DNA from: Chloroflexota bacterium
Lineage (GTDB): Bacteria; Chloroflexota; Anaerolineae; UBA4142; SHND01
Length of the DNA stretch: 64,000 bases
Direction: 5' to 3'
Assembly: GCA_004295045.1 (NCBI GenBank)
Contig: SHND01000047.1
Span: 16,619-80,618 of the forward strand
The number at the start of each line of letters is the position of its first letter. Position 1 is the first letter of the stretch. The notes under the pieces are model-generated. The model made no database searches. It saw nothing but the letters and a program-made list of their open reading frames with translations, and was not told where the DNA came from. The position numbers and the translations under genes are program-made. Below are positions 56,077 through 64,000 of this stretch, piece after piece.

Positions 56077-57095
56077 TCAAACACTCCTAATTCCAAGAGA
56101 TATTCTACACGCTCCCCCGCGTTCAACATTTTCAACCGTCCTTCCTCGCGCAATTTCGCGCGGGGCGTTTCCCAGTAGTTTGCGGGTTCGAGCGCGCAGA
56201 CGTACTCGCCCGCTTGCATCAATTTCCATTGCCCCATGTAGGGTAAATTTCCAATTTGCCACCTGACGTACGCGCCAAAATTCAACGCGCGATTCACGAT
56301 GCTGCTTTGTGCGAAACCATTCGCGTCGGCGCGCGGTTTGTGAAAAAAAACTTGTTCCGGATAATCGAACGCGGGATTTTCAAAACGATTTTGTCGTCCG
56401 AATCCTTTTTCCGCGTTCACGTCGCGCGGGCGAACGGATTCTTCGTCCAGCAAAATTTCACTGTCGGGCGAAACAACGGGAAAGCCAAAATTGCAGTGAT
56501 ACAAAATCATGTGCGGCGCCGCGCGAAATCCATCGTTCGTGATCGTATCGTGAATGGAAAAATTGTTTGCGCCGAGTTTTGTGGTGATGCGCCGCGTCAA
56601 AACTAAATTTTCGCCAAAGATGACGGACTGCCGCACGCTTCCCTCGATTTCAAGCACGTAATCATCGCCGCGAAATTCTTGCGTCACGCGCACATTTTCC
56701 GCAGGCGTGTGTGAAATGCGTCCGTGCAAGCCCAGTTCTTCGCCATTGTCAGTTTCGGGCTGACCGAAAAAAGTAATGCCGCACGTTGTCAGCAAACCAC
56801 CGCCCCACGTGCGCGCCCAACCGAATTTGTGCGCGTCATAATACGGCGGCGTCGCCAACGCGGGATACTTCCACGCGAGCGCGCGTCCGTTGTGTTCCGC
56901 CGCGCCAATGTCCATCCCGCGATCCAGCAAAATTTCAAAACGGAATCCGCTGCCCGTCCACACTTGCGCGACGCGCATTCCGCGCGCTCTGCCTTCCTGA
57001 TATTCCACAATGCGCACGCTCGCAATTTGCGCGAGGTCGCCCGCGAATTGTTTCAGTTCGAGCGGCGTGTAATGGCGATTGAAAAGAAAAGGCAT
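56073..57095 (-). CDS. DUF4432 / aldose-1-epimerase-like protein
   Basis: This 340-residue protein has a galactose-mutarotase-like beta-sandwich fold of the DUF4432 family (FEILLDRGMDIGAAEHNG, WTRTWGGGLLTTCG-like, ELGLHGRISHTPAENV, MILYHCNFGFPVVSP, CALEPANYWE). The conserved His and Glu positions are present. Members act on sugars, possibly in catabolism of uncommon carbohydrates. It overlaps the SDR gene by 4 nt. Confidence 0.85.
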   Translation of the reverse strand: MPFLFNRHYTPLELKQFAGDLAQIASVRIVEYQEGRARGMRVAQVWTGSGFRFEILLDRGMDIGAAEHNGRALAWKYPALATPPYYDAHKFGWARTWGGGLLTTCGITFFGQPETDNGEELGLHGRISHTPAENVRVTQEFRGDDYVLEIEGSVRQSVIFGENLVLTRRITTKLGANNFSIHDTITNDGFRAAPHMILYHCNFGFPVVSPDSEILLDEESVRPRDVNAEKGFGRQNRFENPAFDYPEQVFFHKPRADANGFAQSSIVNRALNFGAYVRWQIGNLPYMGQWKLMQAGEYVCALEPANYWETPRAKLREEGRLKMLNAGERVEYLLELGVFE

Positions 57096-57102
57096 TGAAC
57101 AA

Positions 57103-57165
57103 GCTAAAAGTTCAAAGCTAAAAGTTCCGTTTTGTGCTTTTAGCTTTGAACTTTATATTTTTAGC
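57103..57165. repeat. Inverted repeat downstream of the M3 peptidase gene
   Basis: GCTAAAAGTTCAAAGCTAAAAG and its near-complement face each other across about 12 nt. The M3 stop codon lies in its right edge, and the DUF4432 start is 8 nt from its left edge. It may terminate transcription between the two genes. Confidence 0.7.
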
Positions 57166-58930
57166 TTTCAAGCCCCTCGAGCTGATCAATGAATTCGCTG
57201 ATCACGTCAAAGCCACCCTGCCAAAATGCGGCAGAGGTGATGTCAATCTCCGCTTCTTTTAAAATGTGCTGCGGCGACGCAGAACCGCCGTACGCGAGAA
57301 TTTTGAAATAGTTTGGTTTGAACGCTTCGCCTTGTTCGCGGTAGCGTTTGTAGAGCGCGAGCGTGAGCAGTTGTCCGAAACTGTACGCGTACACATAAAA
57401 CGGCACGTGATAGAAATGTTGAATGACCACCCATTCCCATTTGAAATCTTCTTGAATTTCCAACGCGTCGCCGAATTGGGTTTTGAGATTTTCCCAATAC
57501 AACTCGCGCACCTCGTCCGCCGTCGCGCCATTGTTAAATGCCTCGTGCGCGGTTTTTTCAAACATGGCAAAGAACGCCTGGCGCATCACCGTCGCGTAGG
57601 CGTCGTCCATCATGCGCGCGAGAATGTCGCGTTTCACCAAAACATCGTTCGTGTCGCGCAACAATCGTTCGTTCAAAATCATTTCGGCAAACACGGATGC
57701 GGTTTCCGCCATCGGCAGCGCCGAATGAAACGTCAGCGCCGAATGTTCGCGCGCCATCCGCGCGTGAATCGCGTGACCGAGTTCATGCGCCAATGTGGCA
57801 ACGTCGCGCGCTTTGCCCGCGTAATTGATCTGCACGAACGGCGCCAATTCAGGCAGCGCGCTCGCGCAAAATGCGCCCGAGCGTTTGCCGGGGCGAATTT
57901 CGGAATCCACATGCCCCGCGTCGAAAACGCTGCGCGCTTCGGCGGCAAGCCGCGGTGAAAATTTTTCAAAACTGTCGAGGACGAGCGTGACGCCTTCGTT
58001 CCACGGAAAATCGGTGTCAACGGGCGCGAGCGGCGCGTAAATGTCGCTGCGGCGCATCGGATTCAAACCGAGCCATTTCGCTTTGAGTTTGAAATAGCGT
58101 TGGAACACGGTCGCGTTTTGTTTGCACACCTCGAGCATCGTGTCCACCGCCGCATCGGGAACATCGTTGCCGAGATTGCGTGCCGCGATGGGCGTTTTGA
58201 AATGGCGCAAATCTACTTGTTCGCTTTTCCAATCGTTGATGCGGCTGGCATAAATTTGCGCGAGGACGCCGCCATCCTCGCCGTAGACGCGATAGAGTTC
58301 TTTGTACACCGCCGCGCGCAGTGCGGGGTCGGGATGACGCGAATACACCATCAACTCGCCATACGTCAATTCTTTCTCTTCGCCGTTGACGGTGAGCTGA
58401 AAGACGTATTTGTTGGTGAGCATGTCGTACACGGTGAGCAAGCCGCCCATGCCGTTCACATCTTTGAGGTTGATGACTTGTTCTTCGGATTCGCTCAAGG
58501 TGTGCGGCTTGAACATGCGCTCGCTTTCGAGAAAGTAGGTGTAATCGCCCGCGTTGCGCATCAGGCGCGCGGCATTCGCGTCGTCAATCTCTTTCCACCA
58601 CAATGAAAAAAATAGAACGCGATTTGCCACCTGCGTCGAGAGCTGCTCAATTTTGGTTTTGAACGCGAGCGCGTTTTGATTTTGCGTGTCTTCGCTGAAC
58701 CACAATTCCGCGTAATAACCGATCTTGCGGAGTTCGCGATTCAGCCCTTCATATTCTTTAACGAGGTCGAGAAATTCTTCTTCATCCATCTCGGGCGTTA
58801 ATTTTTCGCGCGCCGCTTCAAAATTCGTCGTGCGCGTTTCAATATCATTCAGCGCGCGTTCGACGGGTTCGCCGGACGGCGCTTGCAACAGCGCGCTCAA
58901 GTCCCAACGCGTTTGGGGATACGTTTCCAT
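57161..58930 (-). CDS. pepF: M3 family oligoendopeptidase F
   Basis: This 589-residue zinc metallopeptidase has the HELGH motif (residues 382-386) with flanking ATLAHELGHAIHARMA and the third ligand region ASVFAEMILNE. It cleaves oligopeptides in the cytoplasm. The length agrees with PepF. The start at 58930 (METYPQTRWDLS) is preceded by AGGAG; the frame extends upstream into the promoter. A divergent promoter pair separates it from the helicase gene. Confidence 0.9.
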   Translation of the reverse strand: METYPQTRWDLSALLQAPSGEPVERALNDIETRTTNFEAAREKLTPEMDEEEFLDLVKEYEGLNRELRKIGYYAELWFSEDTQNQNALAFKTKIEQLSTQVANRVLFFSLWWKEIDDANAARLMRNAGDYTYFLESERMFKPHTLSESEEQVINLKDVNGMGGLLTVYDMLTNKYVFQLTVNGEEKELTYGELMVYSRHPDPALRAAVYKELYRVYGEDGGVLAQIYASRINDWKSEQVDLRHFKTPIAARNLGNDVPDAAVDTMLEVCKQNATVFQRYFKLKAKWLGLNPMRRSDIYAPLAPVDTDFPWNEGVTLVLDSFEKFSPRLAAEARSVFDAGHVDSEIRPGKRSGAFCASALPELAPFVQINYAGKARDVATLAHELGHAIHARMAREHSALTFHSALPMAETASVFAEMILNERLLRDTNDVLVKRDILARMMDDAYATVMRQAFFAMFEKTAHEAFNNGATADEVRELYWENLKTQFGDALEIQEDFKWEWVVIQHFYHVPFYVYAYSFGQLLTLALYKRYREQGEAFKPNYFKILAYGGSASPQHILKEAEIDITSAAFWQGGFDVISEFIDQLEGLES

Positions 58931-58963
58931 GAAAAGTTGGCTCCTGAAAAATTGGTGGGCGAT

Positions 58964-59018
58964 ATTATACAATACTTCGAAAGTCTGATTGACACACGAA
59001 AAAGTGGCGTGTTACAAT
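58964..59018. promoter_or_regulatory. Divergent promoters of the peptidase and helicase genes
   Basis: Plus strand: TTGACA (58989-58994), 18 nt, TACAAT (59013-59018). The helicase ATG is 8 nt after the -10, so the mRNA should be leaderless. Minus strand: TATAAT (58964-58969) with a weak -35, facing the peptidase. Confidence 0.65.
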
Positions 59019-59025
59019 TCCGCGC

Positions 59026-62000
59026 ATGCCTCGCATCTTTGATAACATTGAGCAACATTTATTGCCCGCACTAAAAGAAACAATCCAACTCGCGCACCGC
59101 GCCGATTTTTGTGTCGGTTATTTTAATTTGCGCGGCTGGAAAGCGCTCGGTTCGCTCGTTGATGAATGGGACGGTGGGGATGGCAAGTGTGTGCGCTTGC
59201 TTGTTGGAATGCAGCAAGCGCCGCAAGACGAATTGCGCGCGGCGTTGAGTCTCAAGGAACAGGATGAAGGCATAGACAATGCGCGCGTGATTCAACTCAA
59301 GCGCAAGCTTGCACAAGAATTTCGTGAACAACTCACCTTTGGTGTTCCCACCAATCAAGATGAAGCGGCGCTGCGTCAACTCGCCGCGCAACTGCGCTCG
59401 AAAAAGGTTATCGTCAAACTCTTTCTCGATCATCCACTGCACGCCAAACTGTATCTTTTTTTTCGCAACGACCCCAACAATCCAATCACCGGTTTCTTGG
59501 GCAGCAGTAACCTCACCTTTGCAGGTCTCTTGAAACAAGGCGAATTGAATATTGATGTCCTCGACCACGACGCGGCAAAAAAACTTGCCAAGTGGTTCAA
59601 TGACCGTTGGGGTGACCGCTGGTGCGTGGACATTACGGATGAACTCGCCGCCATTATCGAATCGAGTTGGGCGCGCGAAGAAATGATTCCGCCGTATCAC
59701 ATCTATATCAACATCGCCTACCACCTTTCCCAAGAAGCGCGCGCCGGGCTGGCGGAATTTCGCATCCCCAACGACTTGAAAGGCGCGCTCACCGAATTTC
59801 AATCTGCCGCCGTAAAAATCGCCGCGCATCACGTCAACAAACGCGAAGGTGTGCTGCTCGGCGATGTCGTTGGCTTTGGCAAAACGCGCATGGCGACGAC
59901 GCTCGCGCGTATCTTTGACGACGATTACGGCTATGACACATTGATTCTTTGCCCAAAAAATCTGGTCAAGATGTGGGAAGATTACCGCGACAAGTATCGC
60001 TTTCACGGCAAGGTCTTGTCATTGAGCCGCGCGCAAAATGAACTCCCCGATTTGCGGCGTTATCGCCTCGTTATCATTGACGAGAGCCACAACCTCCGCA
60101 ACCGCGAGGGGAAACGTTACAAACAGATTCAAGAATACATTTCCAAGAACGACAGCAAATGTATTTTGCTTTCGGCGACGCCGTACAACAAAGAATACGT
60201 TGACCTCTCAAATCAACTGCGTTTATTTGTGCCGGAAGACAAGGATTTGGGCATTCGCCCCGAACGCTTGCTGAATGAAATCGGCGAAATCGAATTCAAC
60301 CTGCGCTATCAAGCAGGTCCGCGCACTCTTGCCGCGTTTGAAAAGAGTGAATATGCTGACGACTGGCGCGAGTTGATGCGCCTTTTTCTCGTGCGGCGCA
60401 CGCGCAGTTTCATTCTCGACAATTACGCGCAAACCGACGAGCGCGGGCGCAAATATCTGGAATTGGAAAACGGCGCGCGTTCGTACTTTCCCACGCGCAA
60501 ACCCATCACCGTCAAATTCAAAATTGACGATACCAATCCCGACGACCAATACGCGCGTTTGTATTCCGACCAAGTGGTCAGCGTCATCAACGCGCTGCAC
60601 TTGCCGCGTTACGGCTTGGGCAACTATGCCGACCCGCCAAAGGTGAAACCGACGGCGCAAGAAGACGCAGTCCTTGCCGACCTCTCGCGCGCGGGCAAAC
60701 GCTTGATGGGTTTTACGCGCACCAATTTGTTCAAACGTTTGGAAAGCAGCGGCGCGGTATTTTTGCAATCGCTCGAACGGCACATTCTACGCAACCATAT
60801 TTTTCTCTACGCCATCGAAAATAACAAACCATTGCCGATTGGACAGCAGGACGCGGCGATGCTTGATGCGCAAAATTATGACGCGGATATTGACGCGACC
60901 AAGACCGCCGTAAATTTATTCGATGACGATGAAGAGAATGATGAGAGTCCGCGCGTCGAGACTTTCGACAAGTCTTCCGAAGTTTCCAAAACTTCGGAAG
61001 TCTTGTTCCGCCAACGGGCGGAACAACTCTACCGCGAACTCGAAACGGAATACAAACGTCGTTTCAAATGGATTCGTCCCGCGCTCTTTGATAAACGACT
61101 CGCAATCAATTTGTTGGCGGACGCTCAAGCATTGACGCAAATTCTTGTGCAGGCGGGCGCGTGGAATCCTGCCGCCGACACGAAACTCGACGCGCTCTAC
61201 AAACTGCTCACCAAAAAACATCCAAACGACAAGGTTTTACTCTTTACGCAATTCGCGGACACGGTGGACTATCTCACCGCGCAGCTGCAAGCGCGCGGTG
61301 TGCCGCAGTTGGAAGGGGTGACAGGACAATCGGCTGACCCCACCGCGCTCGCGTGGCGCTTTAGCCCTGTGAGCAACGACAAGCGCGACAAAATCGAGTC
61401 TGCCGACGAACTCCGCGTTTTGATTGCGACGGATGTGTTGAGCGAAGGACAAAATTTGCAGGACGCCAACATCGTCGTCAATTACGATTTGCCGTGGGCA
61501 ATTATTCGGCTCATCCAACGCGCGGGACGCGTTGACCGCCTCGGACAGCAGGCGCAAACAATTTTGTGTTATTCGTTTTTACCTGCGGAAGGCGTCGAGA
61601 AAATTATTCGCCTGCGTTCGCGCGTGCGCCAGCGTTTGCAGCAAAACGCCGAAGTGATTGGCACGGATGAAATGTTTTTTGAAGACGAGCAGGAAAAACA
61701 AACGGTGTTGAATCTTTACAATGAAAAGTCGGGCATCTTTGACGGCGACGACGATACCGAAGTGGACCTCGCCTCCTACGCCTATCAGATTTGGCAGAAC
61801 GCTATCAAAGAAAATCCCGAGCTCAAGAAAACGATTCCCGAACTGCCGCGCGTGGCGTATTCTGCGCGCGCCGCGACAGACTTCCGAAGTTTGCAAAACT
61901 TCGGAAGTCTGAACTCCGGAAGTCTGAACCCCGGCGTCCTCGTCTATCTCCGCACCGCCGAAGGGAACGACGCGCTGGCGTGGGTGGACGAACAGGGCAA

Positions 62001-62454
62001 TCCCATCACCGAATCGCAATTTGTGATTTTGAACGCGGCAAAATGTGAACCCGATACGCCTGCCGTGCCGCGCGCGGATAATCATTTCAAATTAGTGGAG
62101 CAAGGCGTCAAGACGATTCTGGCGGAAGAAAAAACAGTTGGCGGACAGTTGGGACGACCTTCGTCCGCGCGCGCGAAAACATACAACCGCTTGATGCGCT
62201 ATGCGGAAGAAATGCGCGGCACGTTGTTTGACACGCCCGAGCTGCGCCGCGCGCTGGACGACCTCTATAAATTTCCTTTGCGCGAATCCGCGCGCGATAC
62301 TCTGAATCGCCAGCTGCGCGCAGGTATTGACGACCAACAATTGGTTGAACTCGTTATCGCCTTGCGCGATGAGGGACGCCTGTGCATTGCGGATGAAACG
62401 GAAGCGCAGGCGATGCAAGAACCGCTGATTATTTGTTCGTTGGGACTTGTGTAA
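59026..62454 (+). CDS. PLD-SNF2 helicase, defence-type
   Basis: This 1,142-residue protein has an N-terminal phospholipase-D-like domain (about 1-210) with His139-x-Lys (HAKLYLFF) and GFLGSSNLTFAGL. A SNF2-type helicase follows: Walker A GDVVGFGKT (Lys286), DESH at 352-355, LLSATPYNK, then the second lobe with LLFTQFADTVDYL, LIATDVLSEGQNLQDANIV and QRAGRVDRLGQ near residue 831. The promoter gives a probably leaderless mRNA. Helicases of this build occur in phage-defence loci such as DISARM-like systems. Two REP palindromes sit inside the frame (residues about 649-660 and 951-962), encoding SSEVSKTSEV and RSLQNFGSL inserts. A methylase-like gene follows after the RAYT gene. Confidence 0.85.
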   Translation: MPRIFDNIEQHLLPALKETIQLAHRADFCVGYFNLRGWKALGSLVDEWDGGDGKCVRLLVGMQQAPQDELRAALSLKEQDEGIDNARVIQLKRKLAQEFREQLTFGVPTNQDEAALRQLAAQLRSKKVIVKLFLDHPLHAKLYLFFRNDPNNPITGFLGSSNLTFAGLLKQGELNIDVLDHDAAKKLAKWFNDRWGDRWCVDITDELAAIIESSWAREEMIPPYHIYINIAYHLSQEARAGLAEFRIPNDLKGALTEFQSAAVKIAAHHVNKREGVLLGDVVGFGKTRMATTLARIFDDDYGYDTLILCPKNLVKMWEDYRDKYRFHGKVLSLSRAQNELPDLRRYRLVIIDESHNLRNREGKRYKQIQEYISKNDSKCILLSATPYNKEYVDLSNQLRLFVPEDKDLGIRPERLLNEIGEIEFNLRYQAGPRTLAAFEKSEYADDWRELMRLFLVRRTRSFILDNYAQTDERGRKYLELENGARSYFPTRKPITVKFKIDDTNPDDQYARLYSDQVVSVINALHLPRYGLGNYADPPKVKPTAQEDAVLADLSRAGKRLMGFTRTNLFKRLESSGAVFLQSLERHILRNHIFLYAIENNKPLPIGQQDAAMLDAQNYDADIDATKTAVNLFDDDEENDESPRVETFDKSSEVSKTSEVLFRQRAEQLYRELETEYKRRFKWIRPALFDKRLAINLLADAQALTQILVQAGAWNPAADTKLDALYKLLTKKHPNDKVLLFTQFADTVDYLTAQLQARGVPQLEGVTGQSADPTALAWRFSPVSNDKRDKIESADELRVLIATDVLSEGQNLQDANIVVNYDLPWAIIRLIQRAGRVDRLGQQAQTILCYSFLPAEGVEKIIRLRSRVRQRLQQNAEVIGTDEMFFEDEQEKQTVLNLYNEKSGIFDGDDDTEVDLASYAYQIWQNAIKENPELKKTIPELPRVAYSARAATDFRSLQNFGSLNSGSLNPGVLVYLRTAEGNDALAWVDEQGNPITESQFVILNAAKCEPDTPAVPRADNHFKLVEQGVKTILAEEKTVGGQLGRPSSARAKTYNRLMRYAEEMRGTLFDTPELRRALDDLYKFPLRESARDTLNRQLRAGIDDQQLVELVIALRDEGRLCIADETEAQAMQEPLIICSLGLV
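60974..61000. repeat. REP palindrome A, inside the helicase gene
   Basis: CTTCCGAAGTT and its complement AACTTCGGAAG flank TCCAA. It lies in frame between the first part of the helicase and the start of the second lobe and encodes SSEVSKTSEV. Confidence 0.85.
61878..61910. repeat. REP palindrome B, inside the helicase gene
   Basis: Arms of 15 nt (AGACTTCCGAAGTTT and its complement) flank GCA. A half copy (CTCCGGAAGTCTG) follows immediately. It encodes RSLQNFGSL and falls in a variable part after the helicase core. Confidence 0.9.
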
Positions 62455-62485
62455 ATTTCCGAAATCTTGGAGATTTCGGAAATTT
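62453..62485. repeat. REP palindrome C, at the helicase stop codon
   Basis: Arms of 14 nt (AAATTTCCGAAATC and its complement) flank TTGGA. The TAA of the helicase overlaps its first bases. Confidence 0.9.
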
Positions 62486-62499
62486 AGGAAACCAACAGT

Positions 62500-62536
62500 C
62501 CAAAATTCCGAAATCTTGGAGATTTCGGAATTTTGG
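62500..62536. repeat. REP palindrome D, upstream of the RAYT gene
   Basis: Arms of 16 nt (CCAAAATTCCGAAATC and its complement) flank TTGGA. GGAG at its right edge lies 7-8 nt before the ATG of the transposase and probably serves as its ribosome-binding site. Confidence 0.9.
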
Positions 62537-62545
62537 AGAGATGCC

Positions 62546-63175
62546 ATGCCGCGCCGTACTGTTCCTCTTATCGCCGGGAATTTCTACCACCTCTACAATC
62601 GAGGTCATAATCGCGCGCCGATTTTTTTTGAACAAGAGAATTATCGTTTTCTGCTTCAGCAACTGCGCGAGTTTGTGGTCAAAGAGGATGCCGAAATCGC
62701 CGCGTACGTTTTGATGCCGAATCATTATCATTTTTTGGTGCGCGCCAAGACCGACAAACTCTCACACGCGATGCAACTTTTTGGCATCTCGTACACCAAA
62801 GCGATGAATAAACGATTTGAGCGGACGGGTTCGATTTTTCAAGGTGCGTTTCAAGCCAAGCTGGTTGAACGCGATGAATATTTGGTACAACTCTCGCGTT
62901 ACATTCATCTCAATCCCGTGCGCGCAGGGCTAGTCCGTCAACCTGAAGCTTGGACGTATTCCAGTTACCAAGAATATGTCGGTTTGCGGAACGGTTCGTT
63001 GCCGCATCCCGAATTCGTCTTGCAGCTATTCCAAACTCAAACTTCCGAAGTTTGTAAAACTTCGGAAGTTTGGACTTCGGAAGTTTGGAGCGACGCGCGC
63101 GAACGCTATCGCGAATTCGTGCGAGATTATCAACCATATCAACGCGAACGGATTAAACATTTGCTGTTTGATTAA
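62546..63175 (+). CDS. REP-associated tyrosine transposase (RAYT, Y1/IS200-like)
   Basis: This 209-residue protein is a Y1-type HUH nuclease: LIAGNFYHLYNRGHNRAPIF, His60-Tyr-His62 in PNHYHFLVRA, and YLVQLSRYIHLNPVRAGLV with the candidate catalytic tyrosines (residues 112 and 119). RAYTs cut and join REP palindromes as single strands. Both kinds of palindrome lie on each side of it (C, D and F) and one (E) lies inside its own frame near residues 165-176, encoding QTSEVCKTSEVW. The start at 62546 has a GGAG provided by REP D. It has inserted between two genes of a defence locus. Confidence 0.9.
   Translation: MPRRTVPLIAGNFYHLYNRGHNRAPIFFEQENYRFLLQQLREFVVKEDAEIAAYVLMPNHYHFLVRAKTDKLSHAMQLFGISYTKAMNKRFERTGSIFQGAFQAKLVERDEYLVQLSRYIHLNPVRAGLVRQPEAWTYSSYQEYVGLRNGSLPHPEFVLQLFQTQTSEVCKTSEVWTSEVWSDARERYREFVRDYQPYQRERIKHLLFD
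63039..63071. repeat. REP palindrome E, inside the RAYT gene
   Basis: Arms of 15 nt (AAACTTCCGAAGTTT and its complement) flank GTA, followed by a half copy (ACTTCGGAAGTTTGGAG). It is read in frame as a TSEVCKTSEV-type segment between the nuclease core and the C-terminal helix. Confidence 0.9.
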
Positions 63176-63186
63176 TCCCCAAACCT

Positions 63187-63223
63187 CCAAACTTCCGAAA
63201 TTTTGGAAATTTCGGAAGTTTGG
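63187..63223. repeat. REP palindrome F, upstream of the methylase-like gene
   Basis: Arms of 17 nt (CCAAACTTCCGAAATTT and its complement) flank TGG. GGAG at its edge lies directly before the first ATG (63226) and 9 nt before the second (63235). Confidence 0.9.
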
Positions 63224-63225
63224 AG

Positions 63226-64000
63226 ATGGATGTGATGAACCTCAACCCCACCCGCACCCGCGAGTATCTCAAACAATTTAATTTCCAAGCGCTCTTTATT
63301 GACGAACTGGGCTGGAATCGCAACCCCTCGACGCTGACCGTCGCTGTTGATGGGCAGAATTACACACTCAAAACCATCGCGGTCCAAAGTGGTTTTGTGG
63401 CGTACCAATGCGCCGCGTCCGACGGTAACATTCCGCCGTACAACCTGCGCCGTCAAATTGAACAGCGCGTCGCGAAACTCGTGCGCGAACATCTCATCAT
63501 TTACACCGACCGCGCGCAGACGACCCAAGTGTGGCAGTGGGTGAAACGCGAACAAGGCAAACCGCTCGCGTCGCGCGAACACACATTTCTTCGCAATCAA
63601 TCGGGCGACTTGCTCATTCAAAAATTGGATGCGCTTGTGTTCACGCTTGCGGAACAAGAACAAGGCATCGGCATTTTCGACGCGGTGACGCGCGTGCGCG
63701 CGGGCTTTGACGTAGAACGCGTCACGAAAAAATTCTATGACCGCTTCAAGACCGAACACGACCGTTTTTTGAAAATGGTGGAGGGGATTCCCGACGCGGA
63801 ACTCGAGCGCTGGTACGCGTCCGTCATGCTCAACCGCTTGATGTTTATTTATTTCATTCAGAAAAAAGGTTTTCTCGACGGCGACACGAATTATTTACGC
63901 AATCGTTTGTCCGCAAGCAAAAAACGCGCGCCCGACCGCTTTTACCGCGAATTTTTGCTCCCGTTATTTTTTCAAGGATTTGCTCAACGGAGCCGCGATG
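63226..64000 (+). CDS. Restriction-modification-like protein, N-terminal part
   Basis: Only the first 258 residues are in the window; the frame is open to the end. The visible part starts MDVMNLNPTRTREYLKQFN and includes LGWNRNPS, AFDAVTRVRAGF-like (IFDAVTRVRAGFDVERVTKKF), and ELERWYASVMLNRLMFIYFI and RFYREFLLPLFFQGF. These are like the N-terminal region of type IIG or Eco57I-type restriction-modification and BREX/DISARM methylases. The methylase motifs themselves lie outside. It follows the PLD-SNF2 helicase and the RAYT and probably belongs to the helicase's defence locus. The ribosome-binding site is part of REP F; an ATG at 63235 may be the true start. Confidence 0.7.
   Translation, partial: MDVMNLNPTRTREYLKQFNFQALFIDELGWNRNPSTLTVAVDGQNYTLKTIAVQSGFVAYQCAASDGNIPPYNLRRQIEQRVAKLVREHLIIYTDRAQTTQVWQWVKREQGKPLASREHTFLRNQSGDLLIQKLDALVFTLAEQEQGIGIFDAVTRVRAGFDVERVTKKFYDRFKTEHDRFLKMVEGIPDAELERWYASVMLNRLMFIYFIQKKGFLDGDTNYLRNRLSASKKRAPDRFYREFLLPLFFQGFAQRSRD

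Overview
The window reads as a chromosome segment of a Chloroflexota bacterium, probably Anaerolineae-like; this is an inference. The signs are Thr/Pro-rich spacers (PTNTP-type) in surface proteins, DUF5317 and DUF5667 proteins, SBBP and SdrD-like surface repeats, a glutamate-mutase-L relative embedded in a membrane-protein operon, and ATP-grasp/carboxylate-amine-ligase genes. No rRNA, tRNA or CRISPR array was found. The left and right ends both cut genes.

0-11 kb: surface and secreted proteins (SBBP repeats, a LamG protein plus a broken second copy of its 3' end, a beta-helix protein, an SdrD-like 1,082-aa protein), a DUF4258/YgiT toxin-antitoxin-like pair, a subtilase with a glycogen-binding-like tail, and an aldo/keto reductase. 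A 1.1-kb gene-poor stretch (10.1-11.2 kb) carries several hairpins. 11-18 kb: signalling genes. These are an HD-GYP membrane protein preceded by a 32-aa membrane peptide, and an operon of three receiver-domain proteins, two of which have lost a key receiver residue. 18-24 kb: a penicillin-acylase-type hydrolase, an NBR1/PPC lipoprotein, a nucleoside hydrolase and an Lrp/AsnC regulator.

24-30.5 kb: a same-strand operon of amide-bond-forming enzymes (two ATP-grasp proteins, a circularly permuted ATP-grasp, a GCS2-type ligase) led by a small Imm1-like protein. It also holds a HepT/MntA toxin-antitoxin pair and a repeat-flanked four-helix-bundle gene. Acetyl-CoA synthetase follows at 30.7-32.8 kb.

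33-42 kb: a CHAT-protease cluster. One CHAT protein is fused to a coiled coil, a membrane helix, a sulfatase-modifying-factor domain and a TolB-like propeller. A paralogue carries Ser in place of the catalytic Cys, and a third CHAT protein is divergent. 42-52 kb: a seven-gene operon of membrane proteins around a MutL/GlmL-like ATPase. 52-59 kb: a decayed IS5-type transposase, a GreA C-terminal-domain-like protein, a HEAT/BNR-like protein, an SDR epimerase, a DUF4432 protein and an M3 peptidase.

59-64 kb: a PLD-SNF2 helicase and the start of a large restriction-modification-like protein, consistent with a phage-defence locus. They are separated by a REP-associated tyrosine transposase (RAYT). 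Its palindromes lie between the genes and also in frame inside the helicase and the transposase itself, where they encode peptide inserts. The strongest candidates for new biology are this coding REP family, the CHAT cluster with its Cys/Ser pair, and the amidoligase operon.
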